A stretch of DNA of 11,205 bases, taken from positions 1-11,205 of the forward strand of contig CAZGBY010000050.1 of assembly GCA_964524125.1 (NCBI GenBank), written 5' to 3'. This DNA is from CAG-307 sp964524125 (GTDB lineage: Bacteria > Bacillota_I > Bacilli_A > Acholeplasmatales > Anaeroplasmataceae). How positions within the stretch are numbered: the first letter of the stretch is position 1; each line of letters begins with the position of its first letter. A program made the translations under genes and the position numbers. This document shows, one piece after another, positions 1 through 5,377 of this stretch. The notes under the pieces were generated by a model that was not told where the DNA came from, ran no database searches, and saw nothing but the letters and a program-made list of their open reading frames with translations.

Positions 1-88
1 CTTGCATTTGTGAAATATTGGCAATATAACCTAACGTTCTACTATCCCAATTTTGCTCATATAATCTTTTATAATCAAATTTACGCAT
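1..88 (-). CDS. N-terminus of an unidentified protein (partial, runs off left edge)
   Basis: A minus-strand reading frame opens with ATG at 88-86 and stays open to the window edge, giving 29 residues that begin MRKFDYKRLYEQNWDSRT. The start is supported by a perfect Shine-Dalgarno AAGGAGG at 100-94, five bases upstream, and by a good promoter with an operator-like palindrome just before it. The opening (a short basic start, then a W-D pair followed by LGYIANI) faintly resembles the N-termini of Fic-family AMPylators of Firmicutes, but 29 residues are too few to assign a family. That suggestion is inference only. I am confident that a gene starts here and not confident about its function. Confidence 0.7.
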   Translation of the reverse strand, partial: MRKFDYKRLYEQNWDSRTLGYIANISQMQ

Positions 89-100
89 ATTTGCCTCCTT

Positions 101-133
101 ATTCTCGTAAATTATAACATATATTACGAGAAT
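101..133. promoter_or_regulatory. Operator-like inverted repeat bracketing the -10 box
   Basis: Two perfect 10-bp half-sites, ATTCTCGTAA (101-110) and TTACGAGAAT (124-133), are separated by 13 bp. One half fills the spacer immediately after the -35 box. The other starts directly after the -10 box and abuts the Shine-Dalgarno, so the -10 lies between them. A dimeric repressor bound here would block RNA polymerase. This is what autoregulated promoters of regulators, toxin-antitoxin units or efflux genes often look like. In RNA only the downstream half-site would be transcribed, so it is unlikely to act as a terminator. The binding protein is unknown. Confidence 0.65.
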
Positions 134-139
134 AATCAA
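111..139 (-). promoter_or_regulatory. Promoter of the left-edge gene
   Basis: On the minus strand, -35 TTGATT (139-134), a 17-bp spacer and -10 TATAAT (116-111) are preceded by TGT, giving an extended -10 (TGTTATAAT). Transcription would start near 104, leaving a leader of about 16 bases that consists mostly of the ribosome binding site. The elements match consensus almost fully, so an unrepressed promoter should be strong. The same -35 and extended -10 appear at the tRNA-Leu promoter. Confidence 0.8.
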
Positions 140-411
140 ATGATACGAATATTTACTAGTAATTTTTTTATATTTTTACGTGATTTATTTTATTTTACGT
201 AATTCCCATCATCATCAAAATAATATCTTCTTTTACATTCAAATCTAGCATGAACGATATAATAGAAAACAATCCAATGTCTAAATTTCAAAAACTAAAA
301 AAAAGATATTGAATAAAATCATCAATAGCTTTTAAAAATTACAATTATTCATCGAATAGGCAAAAACTCCTACCGCCTGATTTGAAATATCCGCTTACCT
401 ATCTTATTTTT
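140..411. other. Intergenic stretch without a recognisable gene
   Basis: This AT-rich stretch lies between the tRNA-Leu 3' end and the left-edge gene's promoter. I see no reading frame with a credible ribosome binding site. The longest ATG frame I noticed is 20 codons (250-312, plus strand) and has no Shine-Dalgarno. The motif TTTTACGT occurs twice (about 174-181 and 194-201), possibly distantly related to the nearby operator half-sites. There is no strong terminator directly behind the tRNA. The best candidate is a weak AGGC/GCCT pairing around 358-378. Confidence 0.4.
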
Positions 412-498
412 TGGTAGGGGCGGTGGGACTCGAACCCACACAGTATCACTACCAGTGGATTTTGAGTCCACCGCGTCTACCGATTCCGCCACGCCCCC
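412..498 (-). tRNA. tRNA-Leu (anticodon CAA, reads UUG)
   Basis: The 87-nt minus-strand sequence folds as a class II tRNA. The acceptor stem is GGGGGCG/CGCCCCT with a terminal G-U pair, the discriminator base is A and the CCA end is encoded (414-412). The anticodon stem is GTGGA/TCCAC around the loop CTCAAAA, giving anticodon CAA. A long variable arm follows, and the T arm is GTGGG-TTCGAGT-CCCAC. The long variable arm and A73 fit leucine. It lies downstream of the argS locus with its own promoter and was separated from argS by the IS element. The promoter still looks intact, so the tRNA should be expressed. Confidence 0.95.
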
Positions 499-500
499 AT

Positions 501-528
501 AAAACGTGATAATATTATAACACGTTTT
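501..528 (-). terminator. Inverted repeat behind the ancestral argS stop, overlapping the tRNA promoter
   Basis: Perfect 8-bp arms, AAAACGTG and CACGTTTT, flank a 12-base loop that contains the tRNA -10 box. Read on the minus strand, the second arm ends in TTTTAT, so it could have been a weak terminator for argS before the insertion. It could equally be an operator-like palindrome over the tRNA promoter. Only the left copy has both arms. The duplicated copy behind the intact argS keeps one arm (2871-2878) and loses the other to IS sequence. Confidence 0.4.
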
Positions 529-542
529 AATTCAATAATCAA
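514..542 (-). promoter_or_regulatory. Promoter of tRNA-Leu
   Basis: On the minus strand, -35 TTGATT (542-537) follows the argS-fragment stop codon (545-543) with no gap. After a 17-bp spacer comes -10 TATAAT (519-514) with an upstream TG, giving an extended -10. The predicted start near 507 leaves a leader of about nine bases before the mature tRNA end at 498. The 266-bp duplication begins at 515, so this promoter is reconstituted from duplicated sequence plus one original base at 514. Confidence 0.8.
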
Positions 543-780
543 TTACATTTTTTCAACTGATTCAATACCAAGTAATTTTAAACCTTCATTTATAATAGTT
601 CTAACACTATATGCAAGAGATAAATTAGTATTACGTATCTTTTCATCCTCTACATTAATCTTTTCTTGAGCATAGAATTTATTAAATGATTGAGCAAGAG
701 AAAGTAAATATTTAGCAATAACTGATGGTGCATATTCTGCTGCTGCTTTTTCAGTTATTTGTCTAAATTGAGTAACTTGT
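515..780. repeat. Left copy of the 266-bp direct repeat (target-site duplication of the IS)
   Basis: This segment matches 2865-3130 at 265 of 266 positions. The only difference is T at 773 against C at 3123. It directly abuts the left IS end at 781, and its partner abuts the right IS end at 2864. It contains the tRNA-Leu promoter except for one base, the argS stop and the last 78 argS codons. Long, variable-length target duplications are known for IS1634, the namesake of this transposase family, from Mycoplasma mycoides. Confidence 0.93.
543..780 (-). pseudogene. argS: Stranded 3' fragment of argS created by the target duplication
   Basis: This minus-strand fragment encodes residues 490-567 of the adjacent arginyl-tRNA synthetase, part of the C-terminal anticodon-binding region, and the stop TAA (545-543). 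Upstream it runs straight into the left IS end and has no start codon or ribosome binding site, so it should be inactive. Its single difference from the intact copy changes Ala492 to Thr (codon GCT to ACT), as expected for drift in a copy freed from selection. The near-identity implies recent insertion or ongoing gene conversion. Confidence 0.9.
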
Positions 781-793
781 CCCGAGTTTGCCT
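781..793 (+). repeat. Left terminal inverted repeat of the IS
   Basis: The 13 bases CCCGAGTTTGCCT match the complement of 2852-2864 exactly. The match stops after 13 bases, with ACAAAA on the left against GACATT on the right. Confidence 0.9.
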
Positions 794-814
794 ACAAAAA
801 ATTTAATATTTTCA

Positions 815-864
815 AAAAAAAGCACCAAAATTATATAGTTTTATATATTAAATGTGCTTTTTTT
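815..864 (+). terminator. Inward-facing hairpin at the left IS end
   Basis: Arms AAAAAAAGCAC (815-825) and GTGCTTTTTTT (854-864) form an 11-bp stem with a 28-base loop. The T-rich arm follows the GC core on both strands, so it could stop transcripts entering the element from outside and transcripts leaving it. It lies immediately before the transposase -35 box. This fits a common IS strategy of blocking read-through activation of transposase. The large loop makes it weaker than the right-end hairpin. Confidence 0.6.
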
Positions 865-865
865 A

Positions 866-894
866 TTGTTTTTTCGTGAAAAAAGTGCTATAAT
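866..894 (+). promoter_or_regulatory. Transposase promoter
   Basis: The elements are -35 TTGTTT (866-871), a 17-bp spacer, and -10 TATAAT (889-894) preceded by TGC, an extended -10. Transcription would start near 901 and give a leader of about 27 bases. The promoter lies wholly inside the IS, so transposase expression should not depend on the insertion site. Confidence 0.8.
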
Positions 895-900
895 TTTTAT

Positions 901-911
901 GTAGTCATATA
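901..911 (+). repeat. 11-bp repeat in the transposase 5' leader (partner at 2742-2752)
   Basis: GTAGTCATATA occurs here, at the predicted transcript start, and again overlapping the transposase stop codon (TAG at 2743-2745). Both copies are followed by ACGTA, directly here (911-915) and after six extra bases at the right copy. The repeat therefore brackets the coding sequence. It may be a transposase-binding or RNA-level control site, or chance in AT-rich DNA. Confidence 0.5.
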
Positions 912-927
912 CGTAAGAGGTGTTGAT

Positions 928-2745
928 ATGTTTGTAGAAAGATTTAAAAACAATGGAATTTATTATTTAAGATTAGCTCAAAGTGTATATACTCCAGGTG
1001 TTAAGGGAGGAAGAAAAAAGATAATTTGTAATCTCGGTCCTTATAGTAAATATGACGATGGATTACCAGATTATTATGATAGACTAAAACATTCAGTCAA
1101 AATAGGAAAACCTATAATTCCAGAAATAGCCACATATTTAAATGTCGAACCAGTTAAAGATAAAATTTATACAGTTAACGTGAAGCCAGGTGATCCTATT
1201 TTAATTGGTCATCCAAGATTATATTCACATGTTTTAATTGAAAGGATTTTAGACGAGTTAGGATTAATCAAGTTTTTTTCACAATATAAATATTTCAATA
1301 ATTTGTCATACGATTTAGTGTCTTTTTTCAGATTACTTGTCTATGGAAGAATATTAAATCCCGCCTCTAAAATTAAAACAATGTCACAAAATGATATGTA
1401 TTATGAAAAAATACTAGATGATGACGCTTACATATACAATGTATATGATACTTTAGATTTTATTCATCAATACAAGGATAATATTTTTCAAAAAATAAAT
1501 AAATCATTGATAAAAAACGCAAAACGCACGACAAAATGTATTTTTTATGATTGTACAAACTTCTTCTTTGAAATTGAAAAACCAGATGAAACAATAAGAA
1601 ATGAAAAAGGTGAAGTAGAATATAGAGGTCTTAGACAAGATGGCGTATGTAAAGAAGAAAGAAATCTTCCTATTGTTCAAATGGGATTATTTATAGATGA
1701 ACAAGGAGTTCCTATTTCTATCAATGTTTTTCCTAGCAATACATTAGACCATCTAACCGTACCTACATCACTTAAAACAATTGATAAATTTGATTATGAT
1801 AAATTTATTTTTATTGGCGATAGAGGTATGTATGCTGGTAACAATACTGCATATATAGTGAATAACAAACATGGTTATATAGTAAGCAAAAGTATAGAAA
1901 AAACAAAAAAAGAGGAAAAAGATTGGATTTATAATCAAGATGGTTACATCCAAGAAGGTCAATCCTTTAAGTATAAGTCTAGAACATACAAAAGGGAAGT
2001 TACTTTAGAAAATAATAAAAAGCAAGAAATAGTTGAAAAAGTTGTTGTTTATTGGTCAGAAAAATTTGCTAAGAAACAAATGGCTGAAAATAAATCCTTT
2101 ATAGATTTTTTAGATAGACTAAAAGCTAATCCGGAAAATTTTAAAATAACTAAAACGCAATCAAAATCACTAAAGAAATTTATAAAAAAAGAATGTTTAA
2201 ACGATGAAACAGGAGAAATACTTGACGCTTCTAAAATTAAAATGATATTAGATGAAGAAAAAATTGCAAACTATCGTCAATCTTTTGGATATTATCAAAT
2301 TGTTACTTCAGAATTAGATATGCCTGATAAAGAAGTAATTGATAAATATCATGGCTTAACCAGAATCGAAGAGCAATTTAGAATTATGAATGGTACATTA
2401 GATACAAGACCTATATTTGTTAGAACTGATGAACACATAGAAGCTCATTTAGTACTTTGTACAATAGCTTTAATTGTTACACGTCTTATCCAAAACAAAA
2501 TTATTGATTTCAAAGGAAAAGATGAAACCAAAAATTGGTCAACAGGTTTACCTGCAGATCGATTACAAGATGCATTAAATAAATGGAAAGTTGATTTATA
2601 TACAGATGGGCTTTATAGATTTTGTGATATTGACGATCCTGATTTGAAGTTAATATTAGATTCTTTTGGAATAAATATTATCCCTGATTTATACACTAAA
2701 GCACAATTAAAAGACATAAAAATGAAAATAAAGATTTTCAAGTAG
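928..2745 (+). CDS. IS1634-family DDE transposase
   Basis: This 605-aa protein would cut and join the IS ends. The N-terminal region (about 1-60, with a YYLRL segment and CNLG) is typical of the family's DNA-binding part. The RNase H-like catalytic core shows the first Asp at 208 in FYDCTNF, the second Asp at 298 in FIGDRGMY, and the Glu at 481 within YHGLTRIEEQF (474-484). Beyond it, TLDTRPIFVRT and HIEAHLVLC (about 490-511) are the usual C-terminal family blocks. The Lys expected seven residues after the catalytic Glu (YREK signature of IS4-type enzymes) appears to be Asn488. Start ATG at 928 has AAGAGGTG at 915-922. Length is normal for the family and the frame is uninterrupted, so it is probably functional unless the Asn matters. 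Base usage resembles its neighbours. Confidence 0.93.
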   Translation: MFVERFKNNGIYYLRLAQSVYTPGVKGGRKKIICNLGPYSKYDDGLPDYYDRLKHSVKIGKPIIPEIATYLNVEPVKDKIYTVNVKPGDPILIGHPRLYSHVLIERILDELGLIKFFSQYKYFNNLSYDLVSFFRLLVYGRILNPASKIKTMSQNDMYYEKILDDDAYIYNVYDTLDFIHQYKDNIFQKINKSLIKNAKRTTKCIFYDCTNFFFEIEKPDETIRNEKGEVEYRGLRQDGVCKEERNLPIVQMGLFIDEQGVPISINVFPSNTLDHLTVPTSLKTIDKFDYDKFIFIGDRGMYAGNNTAYIVNNKHGYIVSKSIEKTKKEEKDWIYNQDGYIQEGQSFKYKSRTYKREVTLENNKKQEIVEKVVVYWSEKFAKKQMAENKSFIDFLDRLKANPENFKITKTQSKSLKKFIKKECLNDETGEILDASKIKMILDEEKIANYRQSFGYYQIVTSELDMPDKEVIDKYHGLTRIEEQFRIMNGTLDTRPIFVRTDEHIEAHLVLCTIALIVTRLIQNKIIDFKGKDETKNWSTGLPADRLQDALNKWKVDLYTDGLYRFCDIDDPDLKLILDSFGINIIPDLYTKAQLKDIKMKIKIFK

Positions 2746-2752
2746 TCATATA
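2742..2752 (+). repeat. 11-bp repeat at the transposase stop codon (partner at 901-911)
   Basis: GTAGTCATATA matches the copy at the transposase transcript start exactly and includes the TAG stop. It is followed by AAGTCT and then ACGTA, which adjoins the first copy directly. Confidence 0.5.
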
Positions 2753-2781
2753 AGTCTACGTACATAAAGTTCAAGTTATAA

Positions 2782-2824
2782 AAAGCAAATAGCTAAGCCG
2801 TTTTTTGGCTTAGCTATTTGCTTT
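2782..2824. terminator. Strong bidirectional terminator at the right IS end
   Basis: The 18-bp perfect stem has arms at 2782-2799 and 2807-2824, core AGCTAAGCC/GGCTTAGCT, and a 7-base loop. On the plus strand it ends the transposase transcript, with CTTTATTACT following. On the minus strand it is followed by TTTTTATAA, the better T tract, and so would stop argS transcripts that read into the element. After the insertion it probably serves as the argS terminator. Confidence 0.85.
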
Positions 2825-2851
2825 ATTACTATTATAGAGGCTAAAAATGTC

Positions 2852-2864
2852 AGGCAAACTCGGG
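2852..2864 (-). repeat. Right terminal inverted repeat of the IS
   Basis: AGGCAAACTCGGG is the exact reverse complement of 781-793 and directly abuts the right copy of the 266-bp duplication. Confidence 0.9.
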
Positions 2865-2892
2865 TTATAACACGTTTTAATTCAATAATCAA
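2864..2892 (-). promoter_or_regulatory. Crippled duplicate of the tRNA-Leu promoter, pointing into the IS
   Basis: The duplication copied -35 TTGATT (2892-2887), the 17-bp spacer and five of six -10 bases. The sixth base now comes from the IS end, so the -10 reads TATAAC (2869-2864), with the upstream TG kept. Loss of the highly conserved final T should weaken but may not abolish it. Any transcript would cross the right inverted repeat and stop at the 2782-2824 hairpin. Confidence 0.45.
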
Positions 2893-3130
2893 TTACATTT
2901 TTTCAACTGATTCAATACCAAGTAATTTTAAACCTTCATTTATAATAGTTCTAACACTATATGCAAGAGATAAATTAGTATTACGTATCTTTTCATCCTC
3001 TACATTAATCTTTTCTTGAGCATAGAATTTATTAAATGATTGAGCAAGAGAAAGTAAATATTTAGCAATAACTGATGGTGCATATTCTGCTGCTGCTTTT
3101 TCAGTTATTTGTCTAAATTGAGCAACTTGT
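2865..3130. repeat. Right copy of the 266-bp direct repeat (target-site duplication of the IS)
   Basis: This is the partner of 515-780, with one mismatch (C3123 against T773). It is continuous with the rest of argS and restores the gene's 3' end and stop codon, so the insertion did not inactivate argS. Homologous recombination between the two copies would remove the IS and one repeat and restore the ancestral argS-tRNA-Leu arrangement. Confidence 0.93.
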
Positions 3131-4596
3131 CTTACTAATTCAAAATAATGAGGTTTATTATAAAGTTCACAATCCATATTATCAACATCATAAGATAAAT
3201 CTTTTAAAATAGAATTAATTCTTACTGAAGTATATTGTAAATAAGGTCCAGTTAGACCATCGAACTTAACCATTTGATTAATATCAAATTCATAATCAAA
3301 GCCTCTAAAGTTCTTTAAATCATTAAATACTACAGCAGCTACTCCTACTTTACGAGCAATTTCTTCTTTATTTTCAAGTTCTGGATTTTTCTCTATGATT
3401 TGTTTTAAAGACGCATCAATAGCTTGTTCTAGAATATCATAAAGCTTTACGACATTACCTTTTCTTGTTGACATCTTCTTACCATCTTTAAGAACTAACC
3501 CAAAATTGATATGTTCAATAGATGAAGCCAAATCTTCTCTTCCCATCTTAGAAAGTACGCCTTTAAGTTGAGTAAAATGCAGCTTTTGTTCTCCACCAAC
3601 TACGTATAACGCCTTATCAAAGTTATATTCTTTCTTTCTCCAGAAAACAGCTGCTAAATCCCTTGTAATGTATAAAGTTCCACCATCACTTCTTTTAATA
3701 AGTGCAGGTGGTAGATCATCACCTAAATTTACAATCTTAGCTCCATCATCTTCAATTAAAAGTTTCTTATTTTTAAGTTCTTCAACTACTACATCCATCT
3801 TATCATTATAGAAAGCTTCACCATTATAAGAATCAAATGATACATTTAAAAGTTTATAGATTTGTTCAGATTCTTTTAAAGATTCTTCTCTAATCCATTT
3901 CCACATGTTTACATATTTTTCTTCACCAAGTTCAATCTTTCTAAAAGCTTCTCTTGACTCTTCTGCAAGTTCAGGATGAGTCTTTTCTTCTTCATTAATT
4001 CTTACATAAAGTTTGCCAAGTTCATTAATAGGATCTTTTTTAATATCATCTAAATTTCCCCATTTTTCAATAGCCACAATCATCTTACCAAATTGTGTAC
4101 CCCAGTCACCTAAATAATTAATTGAAACTGTTTTATACCCACATCTTTGTAAAATCAATTTTAAAGAGTTACCTATCATTGTTGATCTTAAATGTCCGAC
4201 ACTAAAAGATTTAGCAATATTAGGAGATGAATAATCAAGTACAATTGTTTTTCCTTCACCTATTTTAGAAGAGCCAAAGTTTTCTTTTTGACTAACAACT
4301 TCTTTTATAATAGAATTAGATATTAAAGCCTTATCAAGTAAAATATTAATAAATGGTCCAGTAGGATTAATTTCTTTAACAACATCAAAATTTTCTTTAA
4401 TAATTTTTGAGGCTTCTTCAGTAATTTCAGGAACTGGTTTTTTTAATGTTTTTATCATCGTAAACATTGGAAGAGCAATATCTCCCATTTGAGGATTTTT
4501 AGGTTCTTCAACTATAATATTAGCTTCTATATTATAAGTATTTTTATAATATTTTTCTAAACATTCTTTAATTTGTTGTTTAATATTTTCTATCAT
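2893..4596 (-). CDS. argS: Arginyl-tRNA synthetase
   Basis: This cytoplasmic class I synthetase charges tRNA-Arg with arginine using ATP. The 567 residues match the family's usual length. The N-terminal additional domain (about 1-115) is followed by DYSSPNIAKSFSVGHLRST (121-139), the ArgRS form of the HIGH motif. LGDWGTQFGK (162-171) follows, and the KMSKS equivalent is KKMSTRKG (373-380). The DALR-type anticodon-binding helical domain occupies about 450-567, with GPYLQYTSVR and a C-terminal LLGIESVEKM. Start ATG at 4596-4594 has AAGGAGATG upstream (about 4613-4605). The last 78 codons lie in the 266-bp duplication, so the gene was rebuilt at its end by the IS target copy. I see no convincing promoter in the 55-bp gap upstream, which instead holds the neighbour's terminator. 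Expression may depend on read-through or on a promoter inside the upstream gene. Confidence 0.97.
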   Translation of the reverse strand: MIENIKQQIKECLEKYYKNTYNIEANIIVEEPKNPQMGDIALPMFTMIKTLKKPVPEITEEASKIIKENFDVVKEINPTGPFINILLDKALISNSIIKEVVSQKENFGSSKIGEGKTIVLDYSSPNIAKSFSVGHLRSTMIGNSLKLILQRCGYKTVSINYLGDWGTQFGKMIVAIEKWGNLDDIKKDPINELGKLYVRINEEEKTHPELAEESREAFRKIELGEEKYVNMWKWIREESLKESEQIYKLLNVSFDSYNGEAFYNDKMDVVVEELKNKKLLIEDDGAKIVNLGDDLPPALIKRSDGGTLYITRDLAAVFWRKKEYNFDKALYVVGGEQKLHFTQLKGVLSKMGREDLASSIEHINFGLVLKDGKKMSTRKGNVVKLYDILEQAIDASLKQIIEKNPELENKEEIARKVGVAAVVFNDLKNFRGFDYEFDINQMVKFDGLTGPYLQYTSVRINSILKDLSYDVDNMDCELYNKPHYFELVRQVAQFRQITEKAAAEYAPSVIAKYLLSLAQSFNKFYAQEKINVEDEKIRNTNLSLAYSVRTIINEGLKLLGIESVEKM

Positions 4597-4623
4597 TTAA
4601 AACATCTCCTTTTTGTTATAAAA

Positions 4624-4643
4624 AGAGATAGCATGCTATCTCT
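4624..4643 (-). terminator. Terminator or attenuator between the membrane protein gene and argS
   Basis: A perfect 20-bp palindrome (half AGAGATAGCA) folds into an 8-bp stem with a CATG loop, or 9 bp if tightened. On the minus strand TTTTTATAA follows at once, a classic intrinsic terminator. It lies eight bases after the upstream gene's stop and about 28 bases before the argS start. Read-through could therefore set argS level. I see no T-box specifier or antiterminator structure. Confidence 0.8.
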
Positions 4644-4651
4644 ATTATTAA

Positions 4652-5293
4652 TTACTTATTTAAAACTTCAGAATCTTTAGCTTTAGGAGAATAAGTTGAC
4701 ATACATTTCTTTAAAGCTTTACTAAAACTAGCATCTGTGTTATCACTATCATCAATAATATCTTGAGAATTAAAATCATATTCAGAAGAGTTTGTATATA
4801 CAAATAATTGACAATAAGTATATAAATTATCAATCTTTTCAAGTCCTAAAGCATCACGATATTTTTCTAATTTTGCTTTGTCTTTAGCATCATCTTCATC
4901 AGCTTCCATTACGAAATCACATTTTAAAATATAAATCTTATCAACTTCATATTCAGTAGCCATATCATTTACTTCAGTAATATTAGATACTGTAGTAGAA
5001 TCTAAACAAGAACCATATAATACAAATAATGGTTCTTCAGAAGAACAATTTTTTCTTGCTTTTTCAAGTTCATTATATGAAATGTATTCAAATACATGAT
5101 CTTCATCGAATGCAGTACCACTAGCAGCTTCAATAGCTTCAGTCCATTCATTCATGAATCTCTCTTTTGAAGTTGGGATTAAACAAATAATAGTTAATGC
5201 AATTGCTACAACTAACACTGATAAAAATATAATTAATTCTTTTGTCCATTTAAATGGAACATATGATCTAGATTTTGAGTTTGATCTTGCCAT
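4652..5293 (-). CDS. Single-pass membrane protein, possible thioredoxin-like exterior domain
   Basis: This 213-aa protein is not a family I can name. A basic, Ser-rich N-terminus (1-19) precedes one hydrophobic membrane segment (about 19-40), so the remainder (41-213) is predicted outside the cell. Residues 86-96 (EPLFVLYGSC), an acidic helix, then DKIYILKCD (118-126) resemble the first strand, active-site turn and next strand of a thioredoxin fold, with C-L-D-S (96-99) where CxxC would sit. The fold is inference. Other Cys are at 37, 83, 125, 161 and 197. The C-terminal region is rich in Asp and Ser. Start ATG at 5293 has AAAAGGTG upstream. It has its own promoter and terminator, so it is probably monocistronic. 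Confidence 0.75.
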   Translation of the reverse strand: MARSNSKSRSYVPFKWTKELIIFLSVLVVAIALTIICLIPTSKERFMNEWTEAIEAASGTAFDEDHVFEYISYNELEKARKNCSSEEPLFVLYGSCLDSTTVSNITEVNDMATEYEVDKIYILKCDFVMEADEDDAKDKAKLEKYRDALGLEKIDNLYTYCQLFVYTNSSEYDFNSQDIIDDSDNTDASFSKALKKCMSTYSPKAKDSEVLNK

Positions 5294-5338
5294 AAAATTT
5301 CACCTTTTCACAAAAAATATAAATATTAATTCTTTTTA

Positions 5339-5367
5339 ATTATAACATTACTTTATTAAATTAGCAA
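5339..5367 (-). promoter_or_regulatory. Promoter of the 213-aa membrane protein gene
   Basis: On the minus strand, -35 TTGCTA (5367-5362), a 17-bp spacer and -10 TATAAT (5344-5339) carry the TGT extension. It sits in the 84-bp gap behind the peptidase gene, which shows no clear hairpin terminator. Some read-through from the upstream pair is possible. Confidence 0.75.
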
Positions 5368-5377
5368 ATGATTTTTA

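Larger units (their letters stand above)
781..2864 (+). mobile_element. IS1634-family insertion sequence (IS4 superfamily), 2084 bp
   Basis: The element is bounded by 13-bp perfect terminal inverted repeats (CCCGAGTTTGCCT at 781-793, its complement at 2852-2864) and flanked by a 266-bp direct repeat. In order it carries a hairpin terminator facing inward, a near-consensus promoter, one transposase gene with a good ribosome binding site, and a strong bidirectional terminator near the right end. All parts look intact, so it may be active. The left boundary is uncertain by one base, because 781 and 3131 are both C. Starting at 781 gives symmetrical ends. It sits opposite in orientation to argS and the tRNA. 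Confidence 0.93.

Noticed and set aside
250..312. 20-codon plus-strand frame that would continue if TGA were read as Trp
   Set aside because: All tryptophans in the intact genes use TGG, so TGA recoding is unlikely. The frame has no Shine-Dalgarno and soon runs into the tRNA complement.
1768..1962. Open frame of 64 codons on the minus strand inside the transposase
   Set aside because: It is antisense to the catalytic core, has no ribosome binding site, and its hydrophobic look is the shadow of a Lys-rich coding strand.
515..3130. Tandem duplication of argS ends or an assembly artefact instead of a target duplication
   Set aside because: Both repeat copies stop exactly at matching terminal inverted repeats of a complete IS, and the family is known for long duplications. 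The single mismatch also argues against a simple assembly collapse, though read support was not seen.
4597..4651. T-box riboswitch controlling argS
   Set aside because: The 55-bp gap is too short, and I see no T-box consensus or specifier loop, only a simple terminator hairpin.
5154..5339. Plus-strand frame of 61 codons opposite the 213-aa membrane protein
   Set aside because: It overlaps the N-terminus and promoter of a well-supported gene on the other strand and has no start signals.
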